Source: Catalinimonas alkaloidigena (lineage in GTDB: Bacteria > Bacteroidota > Bacteroidia > Cytophagales > Flexibacteraceae). Taken from it: a stretch of DNA of 64,000 nt. Where the stretch lies: NCBI RefSeq assembly GCF_900100765.1, contig NZ_FNFO01000009.1:248001-312000 (forward strand), in the 5' to 3' direction. Under the pieces are notes generated by a model that worked only from the letters and a program-made list of their open reading frames with translations, was not told the DNA's origin and did no database searches. Numbering within the stretch: the stretch's first letter is position 1; every line of letters begins with the position of its first letter. Both the position numbers and the translations under genes were made by a program. Below, in pieces: positions 33,505 through 42,531 of the stretch.

Positions 33505-34902
33505 ATGCAACTGCGGAGTCGCATCATTCTTCTGTTCAGCCTGAGTGTGGCGGCGGTGCTGCTGGTGTTCTCCACCAGCGTGTACGTATCGTTCGCGCTG
33601 TTCCGCAAGCATGAGTTTCGCGATCGGTTGCGTGCGCAGGCCTACGCGGTGGCCGCGCTGTTTTTCGATGCCGACGAAATGGACCTGAACCGGTTTCAGT
33701 ACACGGACAAAAACCGGTTGCCCGACATCCGCGACGAGACCATTCAGGTGTACGATAAGGAGCTGCGGCTGATCTACAGCAACGTCACCCATCCGCCCGA
33801 GCTGTCCGACGTGTTTCTGAACACCATCCGGGCGCGCCACGACGGCTACCTGGTCCGGGCCGACGCCGAGTTTCTGGGCATTTCTTATCCTTACCACGGG
33901 CAAGAGTACCGCGTGGTGCTGTCGGCGTACGACCATTATGGATTTTCGAAGCTGAATTACCTGGCCGAGGCGCTGGGGTTTGCCTGGGTGATTTGCGCCA
34001 GCGCCGCCGCTCTGCTCAGTTGGTATTTTGCCCGAAGCGCCCTGCGACCGTTGCACAAAATGGCCGATCAGGCCGAGCGCATCAGCGGCCGGAACCTGAA
34101 CCTGCGTCTGCCGCCCCGCGAGCGAAGCGATGAGCTGGGACAACTGACCGTGACGTTTAACCACATGCTGGACCGCCTGGAGGAAGCCTTCCGGGCACAG
34201 CGCGACTTTGTCGCCCACGCTTCGCACGAGATTCGCACCCCGCTCAGCCTGCTGAACAGCCAGATCGAGATCGCCCTGTTGAAAGACCGGACTTCCGACG
34301 AATACCGACAGGCGCTGGAGCAGATGCATCAGGACGTGCGTGGACTCACTTCGCTTACGAATAGTCTGCTTACGCTCACCAAAGTGAGTGCGGAAGCCAT
34401 TTCCGTACCTTTTACAATGGTGGAGATCGACGACCTGCTCTGGCAGACACGGCACGAACTGGTCCAGAAACATCCGGAGTATAGCGTCAGCATGACGTTC
34501 GGTGAGATTGCGGAACGCGACGCTCCTTCGACCGTGCAGGGTAACGAAGCTTTACTGCGCAGTGCGTTTCTGAACCTGATGGAAAACGCCTGCAAGTATT
34601 CGGCCGACCACCGGTGCCACCTGTTTCTGCGCGCTGACCGCGTGCTCGAAGTACGGGTGCAGGACCACGGCATCGGGATTCCGACGAACGACCTGGCACA
34701 CTTGTTTAAGCCTTTTTTCCGCGCCTCGAATGCACAACCTGCCGCCCGGGGGCACGGCATTGGGTTGGCGCTCGTGCAAAAAATCATCGACCTGCACGGC
34801 GGGTCCATTGCCGTAAATTCTACGTTGGGGCAGGGGACTACCTTCACGGTGCTGCTGCCTCTGGCCGATGTAGCGGTGGTCATGGCGGAGGGAGAAGAGT
34901 AA
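33505..34902 (+). CDS. Membrane sensor histidine kinase with HAMP domain
   Basis: A 465-residue inner-membrane kinase. Helices at about 6-28 and 155-175 enclose a 125-residue periplasmic sensor; HAMP about 175-228 (ARSALRPLHKMADQAERISG). HisKA about 230-295 has His241 in HASHEIRTPLSLLNSQ. HATPase about 335-455 has an intact N-box FLNLMENACKYS, DHGIGIP, FKPFFRAS and HGIGLALVQKIIDLHGGSI. All catalytic motifs are intact, unlike the hybrid kinase at 21.4 kb. It forms a two-gene system with the preceding OmpR-type regulator. The periplasmic sensor has no recognised domain. Confidence 0.95.
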   Translation: MQLRSRIILLFSLSVAAVLLVFSTSVYVSFALFRKHEFRDRLRAQAYAVAALFFDADEMDLNRFQYTDKNRLPDIRDETIQVYDKELRLIYSNVTHPPELSDVFLNTIRARHDGYLVRADAEFLGISYPYHGQEYRVVLSAYDHYGFSKLNYLAEALGFAWVICASAAALLSWYFARSALRPLHKMADQAERISGRNLNLRLPPRERSDELGQLTVTFNHMLDRLEEAFRAQRDFVAHASHEIRTPLSLLNSQIEIALLKDRTSDEYRQALEQMHQDVRGLTSLTNSLLTLTKVSAEAISVPFTMVEIDDLLWQTRHELVQKHPEYSVSMTFGEIAERDAPSTVQGNEALLRSAFLNLMENACKYSADHRCHLFLRADRVLEVRVQDHGIGIPTNDLAHLFKPFFRASNAQPAARGHGIGLALVQKIIDLHGGSIAVNSTLGQGTTFTVLLPLADVAVVMAEGEE

Positions 34903-34910
34903 CAACCCCC

Positions 34911-35357
34911 TTAGCCTTCAGCACAGCGACGTAGCACGGTTGCGGTCCAATGCGCATCCGTGGCCGCGACGATCACCGTCCGAAATCCGAACCGTTCGCC
35001 TTCCTGCGCTACGCCCCGCGAATCGTCCACGTGCAGGTCGATGCCGAACGCAGGCGGATATTTGGAATACAGCCGCTTGCGGGTGCCCAACTCCCGGTCG
35101 TGCCGCTTTTGGTTGATGATGCGCTCTACGCGGAGGCCATACGTCCAAAACATCCACCGGATGGCCCGTGGCGGCCGAAACGAAGTGGTGTAAATGCAAA
35201 GATGGTGGCCGTCGGCTTGCAGTGTCCGAAAGAGCAACACAGTGCCCTGCCGAAGCTTTTCGATGCCCATCCAGCGTTGCCCAATCGTCTGCGGTTCGGT
35301 AGGAAAGCGCTTGGCGCTGGGGATCAGGGTGTCGTCGAGGTCGAAGGAAATTAGCAT
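34911..35357 (-). CDS. HAD-like phosphatase-family protein
   Basis: A 148-residue protein with motif I FDLDDTLIP (Asp5, Asp7), a core helix EKLRQGTVLLFRTLQADGH, motif II-like IYTTS (about 55-59) and the late acidic motif LHVDDSRG (about 107-114), all in the order expected for a small HAD-superfamily enzyme with no cap domain. Motif III Lys could be in INQKRHDREL. It probably hydrolyses a small phosphate ester; substrate unknown. Minus strand, convergent with the kinase gene (8-bp gap) and co-directional with the MFS gene upstream. Confidence 0.75.
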   Translation of the reverse strand: MLISFDLDDTLIPSAKRFPTEPQTIGQRWMGIEKLRQGTVLLFRTLQADGHHLCIYTTSFRPPRAIRWMFWTYGLRVERIINQKRHDRELGTRKRLYSKYPPAFGIDLHVDDSRGVAQEGERFGFRTVIVAATDAHWTATVLRRCAEG

Positions 35358-35408
35358 GCACCGGCAGCACGCACAACAATCCTGCCACCCACCTGCCCGA
35401 AAAGCGCG

Positions 35409-36563
35409 CTAGGTTTTGACCCGTCCGATCAGAAACGAATTGCAAAGCCCCAGCACCGCGACCAGCGCAAACGACCAGCGCAGGCTGGCGGCTTCGGCAA
35501 TGAAGCCGATCAGCGGCGGACCCAGCAGGAAACCTAAAAAGCCCACCGACGAGACGGCGGCCAGCGCCATACCGGGCGACATGGTTTTGGAGCGGCCCGC
35601 CGCACCATACACCAGCGGTACAATAGTCGACACCCCCATGCCCACCAGCAGGAAGCCGATGGTAGCCGTGACCAGATACGGAAAAAATACCGAGACGAGC
35701 AGCCCCGTCGTGATGAGCAGACCGTTCGTTTGAACGAGGCGTTTCGTGCCGATCCGCGCCGCCAGCCAGTCGCCGACGAAGCGTCCGCCCGCCATGGTGC
35801 TCATAAACGCCACGTAGCCCAGGGTCGTAAGGGACTCAGGTGCGTGCACTTCCTTGTGGAAATAGACACCGCTCCAGTCGAACATGGTGCCTTCGCAGAT
35901 CATGCTGCAAAATGCCACAATGCTCAGTTGCATCAGCGTACGATCAGGCCAGGCGAAGAGCGGCTGATCGGTGCCCTGGTTGATGTCCCGCGCCATGATA
36001 GAATTCTGGGACAACAGCATGAGGATTAGGGCGATGGCTCCGTTGATGCAGAAATGCGTGAAGGTCGAAAGGTCCAGGGAAATGAAGTAGCTCCCCAGCG
36101 CCGCCGCCGTAAACCCGGCCAGACTCCACAGACCATGGAACGACGACATAATCGACCGCTGGTAAAGTTCTTCCACCCCGACGGCCTGCGTGTTGACGGC
36201 AATGTTGTGAATGTTGCCCACCGTTCCGAACAGAAAAAGCGCGCCCACCAGTTGCCACGGATGGTGCACCAGCCCGATCAGCGGCAGCACCAGCGCGTAC
36301 AGGGGCGCAACGATGCGTAAAATGGTCGCACTGCCGAAGCGCCCCACCAGCCAGCCCGACAGCGGAAGGCTGGTCATCAGCCCCATCGGCAGCGCCAGCA
36401 GAATGCTCCCCAGCGCACCGTCGCTCAGGCCGAGTTGTTGCTGGATGATCGGGATGCGGCTGGCCCACGAAGCAAAAAGGAATCCTTGCAGAAAGAAAAA
36501 CGCGCCCACCGCAAACCGGTGTGTTCTGCGGGAAATGGAAACCTGAGCCGTCGTAAAAAACAT
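35409..36563 (-). CDS. MFS transporter (YbjJ-like)
   Basis: A 384-residue 12-helix transporter from the ATG at 36563. The N-terminal half contains FFLQGFLFASWASRIPIIQQQLGLSDGALG, the start motif of YbjJ-like MFS proteins, then LPMGLMTSLPLSGWLVGRFG (motif A region). Mid-protein ICEGTMFDWSGVYFHKE and GYVAFMSTMAGGRFVGDWL are also typical of this subgroup. The C-terminus ends FALVAVLGLCNSFLIGRVKT. Substrate unknown; members are often annotated as fucose permease-like or drug transporters without proof. It is divergent from the cyd locus. Confidence 0.9.
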   Translation of the reverse strand: MFFTTAQVSISRRTHRFAVGAFFFLQGFLFASWASRIPIIQQQLGLSDGALGSILLALPMGLMTSLPLSGWLVGRFGSATILRIVAPLYALVLPLIGLVHHPWQLVGALFLFGTVGNIHNIAVNTQAVGVEELYQRSIMSSFHGLWSLAGFTAAALGSYFISLDLSTFTHFCINGAIALILMLLSQNSIMARDINQGTDQPLFAWPDRTLMQLSIVAFCSMICEGTMFDWSGVYFHKEVHAPESLTTLGYVAFMSTMAGGRFVGDWLAARIGTKRLVQTNGLLITTGLLVSVFFPYLVTATIGFLLVGMGVSTIVPLVYGAAGRSKTMSPGMALAAVSSVGFLGFLLGPPLIGFIAEAASLRWSFALVAVLGLCNSFLIGRVKT

Positions 36564-36778
36564 AGACAAGGTCTTGATAAAAAGTTACTTACAAAGGTGG
36601 GTGAATTGGTGTTGCCTGGATGTAAGATCAAAATTGCAGCTTTGTCGATCAATATTCCTACCCGGATGCGTCTTTTTTACGCAATGGTTCGCGTGGCGTG
36701 TAGCAAACCTGCCGCAGAGGTAGGAGTTCTGGCGATTGGGGGGTACCTTTAGCCACGGATCTCTCTGGCGCTCTGCCT

Positions 36779-36994
36779 ATGCTACCTTCTGGTCCGAAAC
36801 CGCCTTTTTTGCCCATTCAACGTCTGTTTTTGCTGGCGCTCGGCACCGCTTTTCTCTTCGCGCTGCTGTCGCGCCTGTCGCTGGGCGATGCACCTGCCGA
36901 TGCATGGACCTGGAAGAAACTGCTGAAAATCGGGTTGGGGCTTGGGTTTGTGGGGGGCAGCCTTTGGATCTACCTGGCACACCGAAAAACTTGA
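36779..36994 (+). CDS. Small two-helix membrane protein upstream of cydA
   Basis: A 71-residue protein with two hydrophobic segments (about 14-30, LFLLALGTAFLFALLS; and 48-66, KIGLGLGFVGGSLWIYLA) separated by the hydrophilic stretch GDAPADAWTWKKLL, and a basic tail HRKT. Its stop codon lies only 3 bp before the cydA ATG, so the genes are almost certainly cotranscribed and coupled. Known bd oxidases use tiny accessory subunits (CydX, CydS, CydH, each single-helix); this one has two helices and does not resemble them. A role in bd-oxidase assembly or stability is an inference from layout alone. Confidence 0.75.
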   Translation: MLPSGPKPPFLPIQRLFLLALGTAFLFALLSRLSLGDAPADAWTWKKLLKIGLGLGFVGGSLWIYLAHRKT

Positions 36995-36997
36995 GTT

Positions 36998-38419
36998 ATG
37001 GACGTTGAGTTTCTGTCGCGATTGCAGTTCGCGTTTACCATCATGTTCCACTACATCTTCCCCCCGTTTTCGATCGGCATGGGGCTGCTGCTGGTGGTGT
37101 TCGAATCGTTCTACTTCTTCACCCGCCAGAAAGTCTACGAGTCGATCACCCGATTCTGGATCAAGATCTTTGCAGCCAACTTCTCGCTGGGCGTGGCGAC
37201 GGGCATCGTGATGGAATTTGAGTTCGGGACCAACTGGGCGAGCTATTCCCGCTTCGTCGGCGACATTTTTGGTTCGCCCCTGGCCGCCGAAGGCATCTTT
37301 GCCTTTTTCCTGGAATCGGGTTTTCTGGCGATTCTCCTCTTCGGGTGGGATCGTGTGAAGCCCGGCCTGCATCTGTTTGCGACCTGCATGGTCGCGCTGG
37401 GGTCGATGATGTCGGCGTTCTGGATCGTGGTCGCTAACTCCTGGCAGCAGACGCCCGTGGCGTACGAGATTGTGCAGGAAGCGGGGTACGTACGGGCGGT
37501 GATCACCGACTTCTGGGCGGTCGTCTTCAATCCGTCGTCGATGGTGCGGTTTGCGCACGTGCTGGTCGGTGCCTTCATTCAGGGCGCGTTCCTGGTACTG
37601 AGTGTGTCGGCCTTTTACCTGATCAAAAATCGGCACGTCGAAGCGGCGCAGCGGTCGTTCACCTTCGCGCTGATCGTGGCGGCCGTGGCCTCGTTGGTGC
37701 AGCCGCTCATCGGGCACGACCACGCCAAAGTAGTGGCCGAGCACCAACCGGCGAAGCTCGCCGCCTACGAAGGCCTGTACGAGACGGAAAAAAGCGCCCC
37801 TCTCTACCTGCTGGGCTGGACCGACGCAGAAGAACGCAAAACGGTCGGGATCGCCATTCCGGGGATGCTGAGCTTCTTGGTCCACGGCGACTTTACGACC
37901 GAAATCGCCGGGCTCGATCAGGTGCCCCGCGAAGACTGGCCGCCGGTGCAGGCCGTGTTTCAGACCTACCACGCGATGGTGGCACTGGGGATGCTGTTCA
38001 TCGGATTGACGCTGCTGACGCTCTATTTCCGCTGGCGCAGCACCCTGTTCGACAAGCAACGCTGGCTTTTGAGGCTCTACATTCCGGCGGTGGTGTTGCC
38101 AGTGCTGGCCAACGAACTGGGCTGGGTATCGGCCGAACGCGGACGACAGCCGTGGATTGTGCAGGGACTCTTGCGTACGGAAGAAGGCCTTTCCAAGGCG
38201 GTGAGCGCGCCGGAAGTGCTGACCTCCCTGATTCTGTTCGGCATCGTCTACGTGCTGCTGTTCTTTGTGTGGACCTACGTACTGAACCGCGAAATTCAGC
38301 ACGGCCCCGCCGCCCACGACGACCACCTGGAATCGGGCTACACGCAGAAGGGCGAGCGCATCGGTGCGGTGGAGCACTACGTGGGTAAAAAAGGCCGCCA
38401 CTCTCACGACGAAACGTAA
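36998..38419 (+). CDS. cydA: Cytochrome bd oxidase subunit I
   Basis: A 473-residue haem-bearing subunit of the terminal quinol oxidase, which reduces O2 to water with high affinity. Signatures: [20 protein letters not shown] with haem ligand His18, [34 protein letters not shown] with haem ligand His187, and [12 protein letters not shown] (about 370-382) in the Q-loop half. The Q-loop is short (total length 473 versus over 500 in E. coli), placing it in the short-Q-loop class. The C-terminus has a hydrophilic His-rich tail ([15 protein letters not shown]). It is the second gene of the small-protein-cydA-cydB cluster. Confidence 0.96.
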   Translation: MDVEFLSRLQFAFTIMFHYIFPPFSIGMGLLLVVFESFYFFTRQKVYESITRFWIKIFAANFSLGVATGIVMEFEFGTNWASYSRFVGDIFGSPLAAEGIFAFFLESGFLAILLFGWDRVKPGLHLFATCMVALGSMMSAFWIVVANSWQQTPVAYEIVQEAGYVRAVITDFWAVVFNPSSMVRFAHVLVGAFIQGAFLVLSVSAFYLIKNRHVEAAQRSFTFALIVAAVASLVQPLIGHDHAKVVAEHQPAKLAAYEGLYETEKSAPLYLLGWTDAEERKTVGIAIPGMLSFLVHGDFTTEIAGLDQVPREDWPPVQAVFQTYHAMVALGMLFIGLTLLTLYFRWRSTLFDKQRWLLRLYIPAVVLPVLANELGWVSAERGRQPWIVQGLLRTEEGLSKAVSAPEVLTSLILFGIVYVLLFFVWTYVLNREIQHGPAAHDDHLESGYTQKGERIGAVEHYVGKKGRHSHDET

Positions 38420-38486
38420 TGCTTCTCTCTATGAACTTCTGTGTCCTTCATGTCTCTGTGGTAAACATGTAAAGCAACGCTCAACT

Positions 38487-39563
38487 ATGGATTTCTACGT
38501 CATCTGGTACATCATCATCGGACTTTTGCTGATGGGCTACGCCGTGCTCGACGGCTTTGACCTCGGGGTGGGGGCGTTGCACCTTTTCAGCAAAGGCGAC
38601 CACGACCGCCGCATTCTGCTCAACTCCATCGGGCCGGTGTGGGACGGCAACGAAGTGTGGCTCATCACGGCAGGCGGGGCGCTGTTTGCGGCCTTTCCCA
38701 ACGTGTACGCCACGGCGTTTTCGGGGTTCTATCTACCGTTCATGCTGCTGCTGATCGCCCTGATTTTCCGGGCCGTCTCCATCGAGTTTCGGAGCAAGGA
38801 GAAAAGCACGCGGTGGCGGCAGTTCTGGGACGTCAGCTTTTCGGTGGGGTCCATCGTAGCGGCGCTGCTGTTCGGCATCGCCATCGGCAACATCGTGATC
38901 GGCTTCCGCATCGGCAGCGACATGGAATACCAGGGGACGGTGCTCGATCTGCTGAACCCTTACGCGCTGCTGGCGGGCGTCTTCAACTTGAGCATGTTCG
39001 CCATGCACGGGGCCATCTACCTCAACCTGAAAACCGACGGCGACTTGCAACGGCAGGTGCAGGGGTGGATCCGGCGAACGTACGTGATTTTCATCGTCCT
39101 GTTTGTGCTGCTGACCGCCGCGACGCTCTGGCAAAGTCCCTGGATGATCGCCAACTTCTCGTTCGGGCGGGTGGAACTGCCCGGGCAGCGGCACGAGCTG
39201 GTCGACCGTCATCTGACGCTGCTGTCGGTCGTGGCCTGGACGGTCGTGTTGCTGCTGTTGCTGGCCATCGTCAACATCTCCCGTACCCTGGCGCGGCAGA
39301 AGCGCTACGAAATGTTTATCTCGTCAGGATGCACCATCCTGGCCGTGATTCTGCTCTTTGCGCTGGGCATCTTCCCCAACATGATGCTCTCCAACATCGA
39401 CCCCAATTTCAACCTCGATATCTACAACGGAGCGTCGTCGCACAAAACGCTGCGTACCATGTTTTTTGTGGCGATCTGGGGCCTGCCGTTCGTGCTGGGC
39501 TACACTTCGCTGATCTACTGGACGTACCGGGGCAAGACGCGCCTGACGGAAAGTAGTTACTGA
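38487..39563 (+). CDS. cydB: Cytochrome bd oxidase subunit II
   Basis: A 358-residue polytopic partner subunit. The start at ATG 38487 gives MDFYVIWYIIIGLLLMGYAVLDGFDLGVG, the standard CydB opening with the conserved VLDGFDLG. GPVWDGNEVWLITAGGALFAAFP (about 50-72) and the ending LPFVLGYTSLIYWTYRG are also conserved. It carries no haem but is needed for a stable complex. An in-frame ORF extends upstream into cydA but the added residues are foreign to the family. A 67-bp spacer separates it from cydA. Confidence 0.95.
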   Translation: MDFYVIWYIIIGLLLMGYAVLDGFDLGVGALHLFSKGDHDRRILLNSIGPVWDGNEVWLITAGGALFAAFPNVYATAFSGFYLPFMLLLIALIFRAVSIEFRSKEKSTRWRQFWDVSFSVGSIVAALLFGIAIGNIVIGFRIGSDMEYQGTVLDLLNPYALLAGVFNLSMFAMHGAIYLNLKTDGDLQRQVQGWIRRTYVIFIVLFVLLTAATLWQSPWMIANFSFGRVELPGQRHELVDRHLTLLSVVAWTVVLLLLLAIVNISRTLARQKRYEMFISSGCTILAVILLFALGIFPNMMLSNIDPNFNLDIYNGASSHKTLRTMFFVAIWGLPFVLGYTSLIYWTYRGKTRLTESSY

Positions 39564-39624
39564 GGGGAGTTGCAGGAACCGAAAAACCTCCCTAGGTTAG
39601 GCGGACCAATCTACCTCCCACCAC

Positions 39625-40371
39625 ATGACCCCCTTTCTTGCAGAATTTATCGGCACCGCGCTCCTGCTTCTTCTGGGCAACGGCGTGGTTGCCAACGTGG
39701 TATTGAACCAGACCAAAGGCCACAATTCCGGCTGGATCGTCATCACCGTCGGCTGGGCAATGGCCGTATTTGTGGGGGTGTTTGTGACGAGCGATTTCAG
39801 CGGCGCGCACCTGAACCCGGCGGTCACCATCGGCTTGGCCACAGCGGGCGTGTTTCCGTGGGCGGACGTACCGGCGTATCTGCTGGCGCAGTTTCTGGGG
39901 GGAGCGCTGGGCGCTACGCTGGTGTGGGTCATGCACCGGCCGCACTATGAGGTCACAGAAAATCCGAACGCCAAAATGGCGACGTTCTGTACCGATCCGG
40001 CCATCCGGAACCTGAGCAGTAACCTGTTTTCAGAAATCCTCGGCACGTTTGTGCTGGTGTTTGCGGTGCTGTTTCTGGCCGCACCGACCTTCTCGGTCAC
40101 CTCATTGCCCGACGCAGAGTTTGGCCTGGGGGCGCTGGGCGCGGTTCCGGTGGCCTTCCTGGTGCTGGCCATTGGCCTGAGTCTGGGTGGCACGACGGGC
40201 TACGCCATCAATCCCGCCCGCGATCTTTCGCCGCGGCTGATGCACGCACTCCTGCCCATCGAAGGGAAACGCGACAGCAATTGGTCGTACGCGTGGGTAC
40301 CGGTCGTGGGGCCGGTCGTGGGAAGTGTACTGGCGGGGCTGCTGTACCTGCTGCTGAGCCCGACCCCCTGA
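39625..40371 (+). CDS. glpF: Aquaglyceroporin (MIP family, GlpF-like)
   Basis: A 248-residue six-helix channel. The two half-helix motifs are HLNPAVT (about residue 64) and INPARDLSPRL (about 195); Asp right after the second Arg is the feature that distinguishes glycerol facilitators from water-specific aquaporins. The start MTPFLAEFIGTALLLLLGNGVVANVVLN is typical. It passes glycerol, small polyols and water down gradients across the inner membrane. Same strand as cydB and 61 bp downstream; the next gene is an antiporter, so no glycerol kinase is adjacent. The symbol is a best match from the motif, not a proven orthology. Confidence 0.87.
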   Translation: MTPFLAEFIGTALLLLLGNGVVANVVLNQTKGHNSGWIVITVGWAMAVFVGVFVTSDFSGAHLNPAVTIGLATAGVFPWADVPAYLLAQFLGGALGATLVWVMHRPHYEVTENPNAKMATFCTDPAIRNLSSNLFSEILGTFVLVFAVLFLAAPTFSVTSLPDAEFGLGALGAVPVAFLVLAIGLSLGGTTGYAINPARDLSPRLMHALLPIEGKRDSNWSYAWVPVVGPVVGSVLAGLLYLLLSPTP

Positions 40372-40410
40372 TCCTTTCGGCGAAAAGGGGCTTGTTCGGG
40401 CAGTTGGGCT

Positions 40411-40418
40411 TACCTTTG
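40411..40418 (+). promoter_or_regulatory. Candidate -7 element upstream of the antiporter gene
   Basis: TACCTTTG matches the Bacteroidota TAnnTTTG consensus exactly and lies 27 bp before the ATG at 40445. The closest TTG upstream is only 16 bp away, shorter than the usual 19-21, so only the -7 half is supported. Confidence 0.35.
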
Positions 40419-40444
40419 AACCAAAAGAACCGATTCAGTTCCCT

Positions 40445-42520
40445 ATGCATCGACTTGTACTGCTCGCTTTTCTCTCTTTTTTTTCGCTTCTCTTTTCGGC
40501 ACATGCTCAGCCGTCCGACCCACCGGCGCGGCCGTCGGATGCTTATCGGTTGTCGGAGCGGCCGCTCGGTAATTTCACCGCAACGGGCCCCGACCACCTG
40601 ATCGGAGAAGGGACGGTAGCGATTGCGGTGCAGGCCCTGAACGAAGCCGGCCAACCCGATACGCTGTTTCAGGGAGCTTATCCGCTGACGGTGAACGGGA
40701 CGAAGCAGACCGTCACATTTGTGCAGGGCAACGCAACGCTGGAGGCGGCTCCGCAGGAAGGGGAAATTCGTCTGGAAGCGGGTTCGGGCGAAACCCAGGT
40801 GGTGGTGGTGCGCCAGATTCCGGCGTGGCTCAGCCTGGTGCCGCCCCTCATCGCCATTGTGATGGCGCTCGTGTTCCGCGAGGTGATCATCTCCCTTTTC
40901 GTCGGAATTTTTACGGGTGCGTTGATCTTGGAAGGTTTCGCGCCCAGTCGCTGGATTCCTGCGCTGTTCACGGTGATCGACCGCTACATCATCAATGCCT
41001 TGAACGACACCGGCCACCTGTCGGTCATTGTCTTTTCGCTCTGCATTGGGGGAATGGTGGCGATCATATCGCGCAACGGCGGCATGGCGGGCATCGTGCA
41101 GAAACTGTCGCGTTACGCCCGCTCGGCACGCAGTTCGCAACTGGTGACGTGGTTTCTGGGCATCGCCATTTTCTTCGACGATTACGCCAACACGCTGATT
41201 GTGGGCAACACGATGCGCCCGGTGACGGACCGCTACCGCATCTCCCGCGAAAAACTGGCTTACATTGTCGATAGTACGGCCGCCCCGGTGTCGGCGGTGG
41301 CCTTTGTGACGACCTGGATCGGGGCAGAAATCGGCTATATCAAAGATGCTACGGAAGTGCTGGGCATCGCCGAAGGCGCGTATTCCATGTTTCTCAGTTC
41401 GTTGCGGTTCGCCTTTTACCCCCTTTTCACGCTGGCGTTCATTTTTATGCTGGTCTGGATGCGCCGCGATTTTGGGACGATGCGGAAGGCCGAACAGCGC
41501 GCGCGTCTGACGGGGCGGCTCAACGAAACCGATAGCGTGGAAGAAGGGGAGGAAGAATCGGCCGACAACTCGTTTGTGCCGGTGCCGGGTGTGCCCTTGC
41601 GGTGGTACAATGCCCTGCTTCCGGTAGTGACCGTAGTGGGCGTCACGCTGGCCGGGTTGATCCATACCGGAACGGCGTCGTCGTACGCGCAAATAGTAGA
41701 AGCCGGAGGCAATCCCGCTGCCGAGACGGTGGGGGCGATCTGGCCGGAAATGTACCGCCTGACGGATGCTACGGAGATCAGCACGATGCGCAAGTTCGGC
41801 CTCCTGATCGGCAACGCCGACTCCTACATTGCGCTGCTATGGGCTTCGCTTTCCGGCCTGATTCTGGCACTCGGCCTGAGTTTCGCACAGCGGATCTTTA
41901 AACTGCAATTTGCGATGGAAAGCATGGTCGACGGTTTCAAAGCGATGCTGCCCGCCATGCTGATCCTGACTTTTGCCTGGGCACTGTCGACCGTGACGGA
42001 AGACCTCCACACCGCCGAATACCTCACTTCACTGTTTTCGGGCAACGTATCGCCCGGGATGATGCCCGCCATCACGTTTATTCTGGCCGCGGCCATCGCG
42101 TTTTCGACCGGCTCAAGCTGGGGCACCATGGCGATTCTCTACCCCCTGATTTTACCCGCCACGTGGAGCATTGCCCAGGCGGCGGGACTGCCGCAGGCCG
42201 AAGCCATGGCCGTGATGTACCACGTGATTGCGGTCGTGCTGGGCGGGGCCGTGTTCGGCGATCACTGTTCGCCCATTTCCGATACCACGATTCTGAGTTC
42301 GCTGGCCAGCAGTTGTCACCACATTGCGCACGTGCGGACGCAGTTGCCCTATGCCGCGACCGTTGCAGGCGTTAGTTTGCTCATGTCAATTCTGATGTTC
42401 AACCTGGGGGCACGCTGGTGGCTGAACTATCCCCTGGGGCTCGCGATTCTGTTCCTGATTGTCCGGTTTGTGGGCAAACCGGTCGAAACAGAGGAAGCGC
42501 CCACACGGGCGCATTCCTGA
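40445..42520 (+). CDS. NhaC-family Na+/H+ antiporter with secreted-type N-terminal extension
   Basis: A 691-residue protein. Residues 1-21 form a Sec-type signal (MHRLVLLAFLSFFSLLFSAHAQ), followed by a soluble beta-rich, Ig-like stretch to about 125. The NhaC permease follows: about ten helices, with FREVIISLFVGIFTGALILE, FFDDYANTLIVGNTMRPVTD (about 235-255) and GSSWGTMAILYPLILPATWS (about 555-575), ending VFGDHCSPISDTTILSSLAS. NhaC proteins exchange Na+ for protons (sometimes malate/lactate in the MleN branch). The N-terminal domain is extra to the standard family and faces the periplasm if the leader is cleaved. Confidence 0.88.
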   Translation: MHRLVLLAFLSFFSLLFSAHAQPSDPPARPSDAYRLSERPLGNFTATGPDHLIGEGTVAIAVQALNEAGQPDTLFQGAYPLTVNGTKQTVTFVQGNATLEAAPQEGEIRLEAGSGETQVVVVRQIPAWLSLVPPLIAIVMALVFREVIISLFVGIFTGALILEGFAPSRWIPALFTVIDRYIINALNDTGHLSVIVFSLCIGGMVAIISRNGGMAGIVQKLSRYARSARSSQLVTWFLGIAIFFDDYANTLIVGNTMRPVTDRYRISREKLAYIVDSTAAPVSAVAFVTTWIGAEIGYIKDATEVLGIAEGAYSMFLSSLRFAFYPLFTLAFIFMLVWMRRDFGTMRKAEQRARLTGRLNETDSVEEGEEESADNSFVPVPGVPLRWYNALLPVVTVVGVTLAGLIHTGTASSYAQIVEAGGNPAAETVGAIWPEMYRLTDATEISTMRKFGLLIGNADSYIALLWASLSGLILALGLSFAQRIFKLQFAMESMVDGFKAMLPAMLILTFAWALSTVTEDLHTAEYLTSLFSGNVSPGMMPAITFILAAAIAFSTGSSWGTMAILYPLILPATWSIAQAAGLPQAEAMAVMYHVIAVVLGGAVFGDHCSPISDTTILSSLASSCHHIAHVRTQLPYAATVAGVSLLMSILMFNLGARWWLNYPLGLAILFLIVRFVGKPVETEEAPTRAHS

Positions 42521-42531
42521 GCAAGATTAGG

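Noticed and set aside
36782-38407. Long minus-strand open frame opposite cydA (541 codons)
   Set aside because: Antisense reading of a GC-rich gene. The product is a His/Arg/Gln-rich low-complexity sequence with no domain, while the plus strand is unmistakable CydA.
40208-41692. 494-codon frame opposite the antiporter gene
   Set aside because: Same reason: antisense shadow of codon bias; the composition is non-natural and the opposing gene is well supported.
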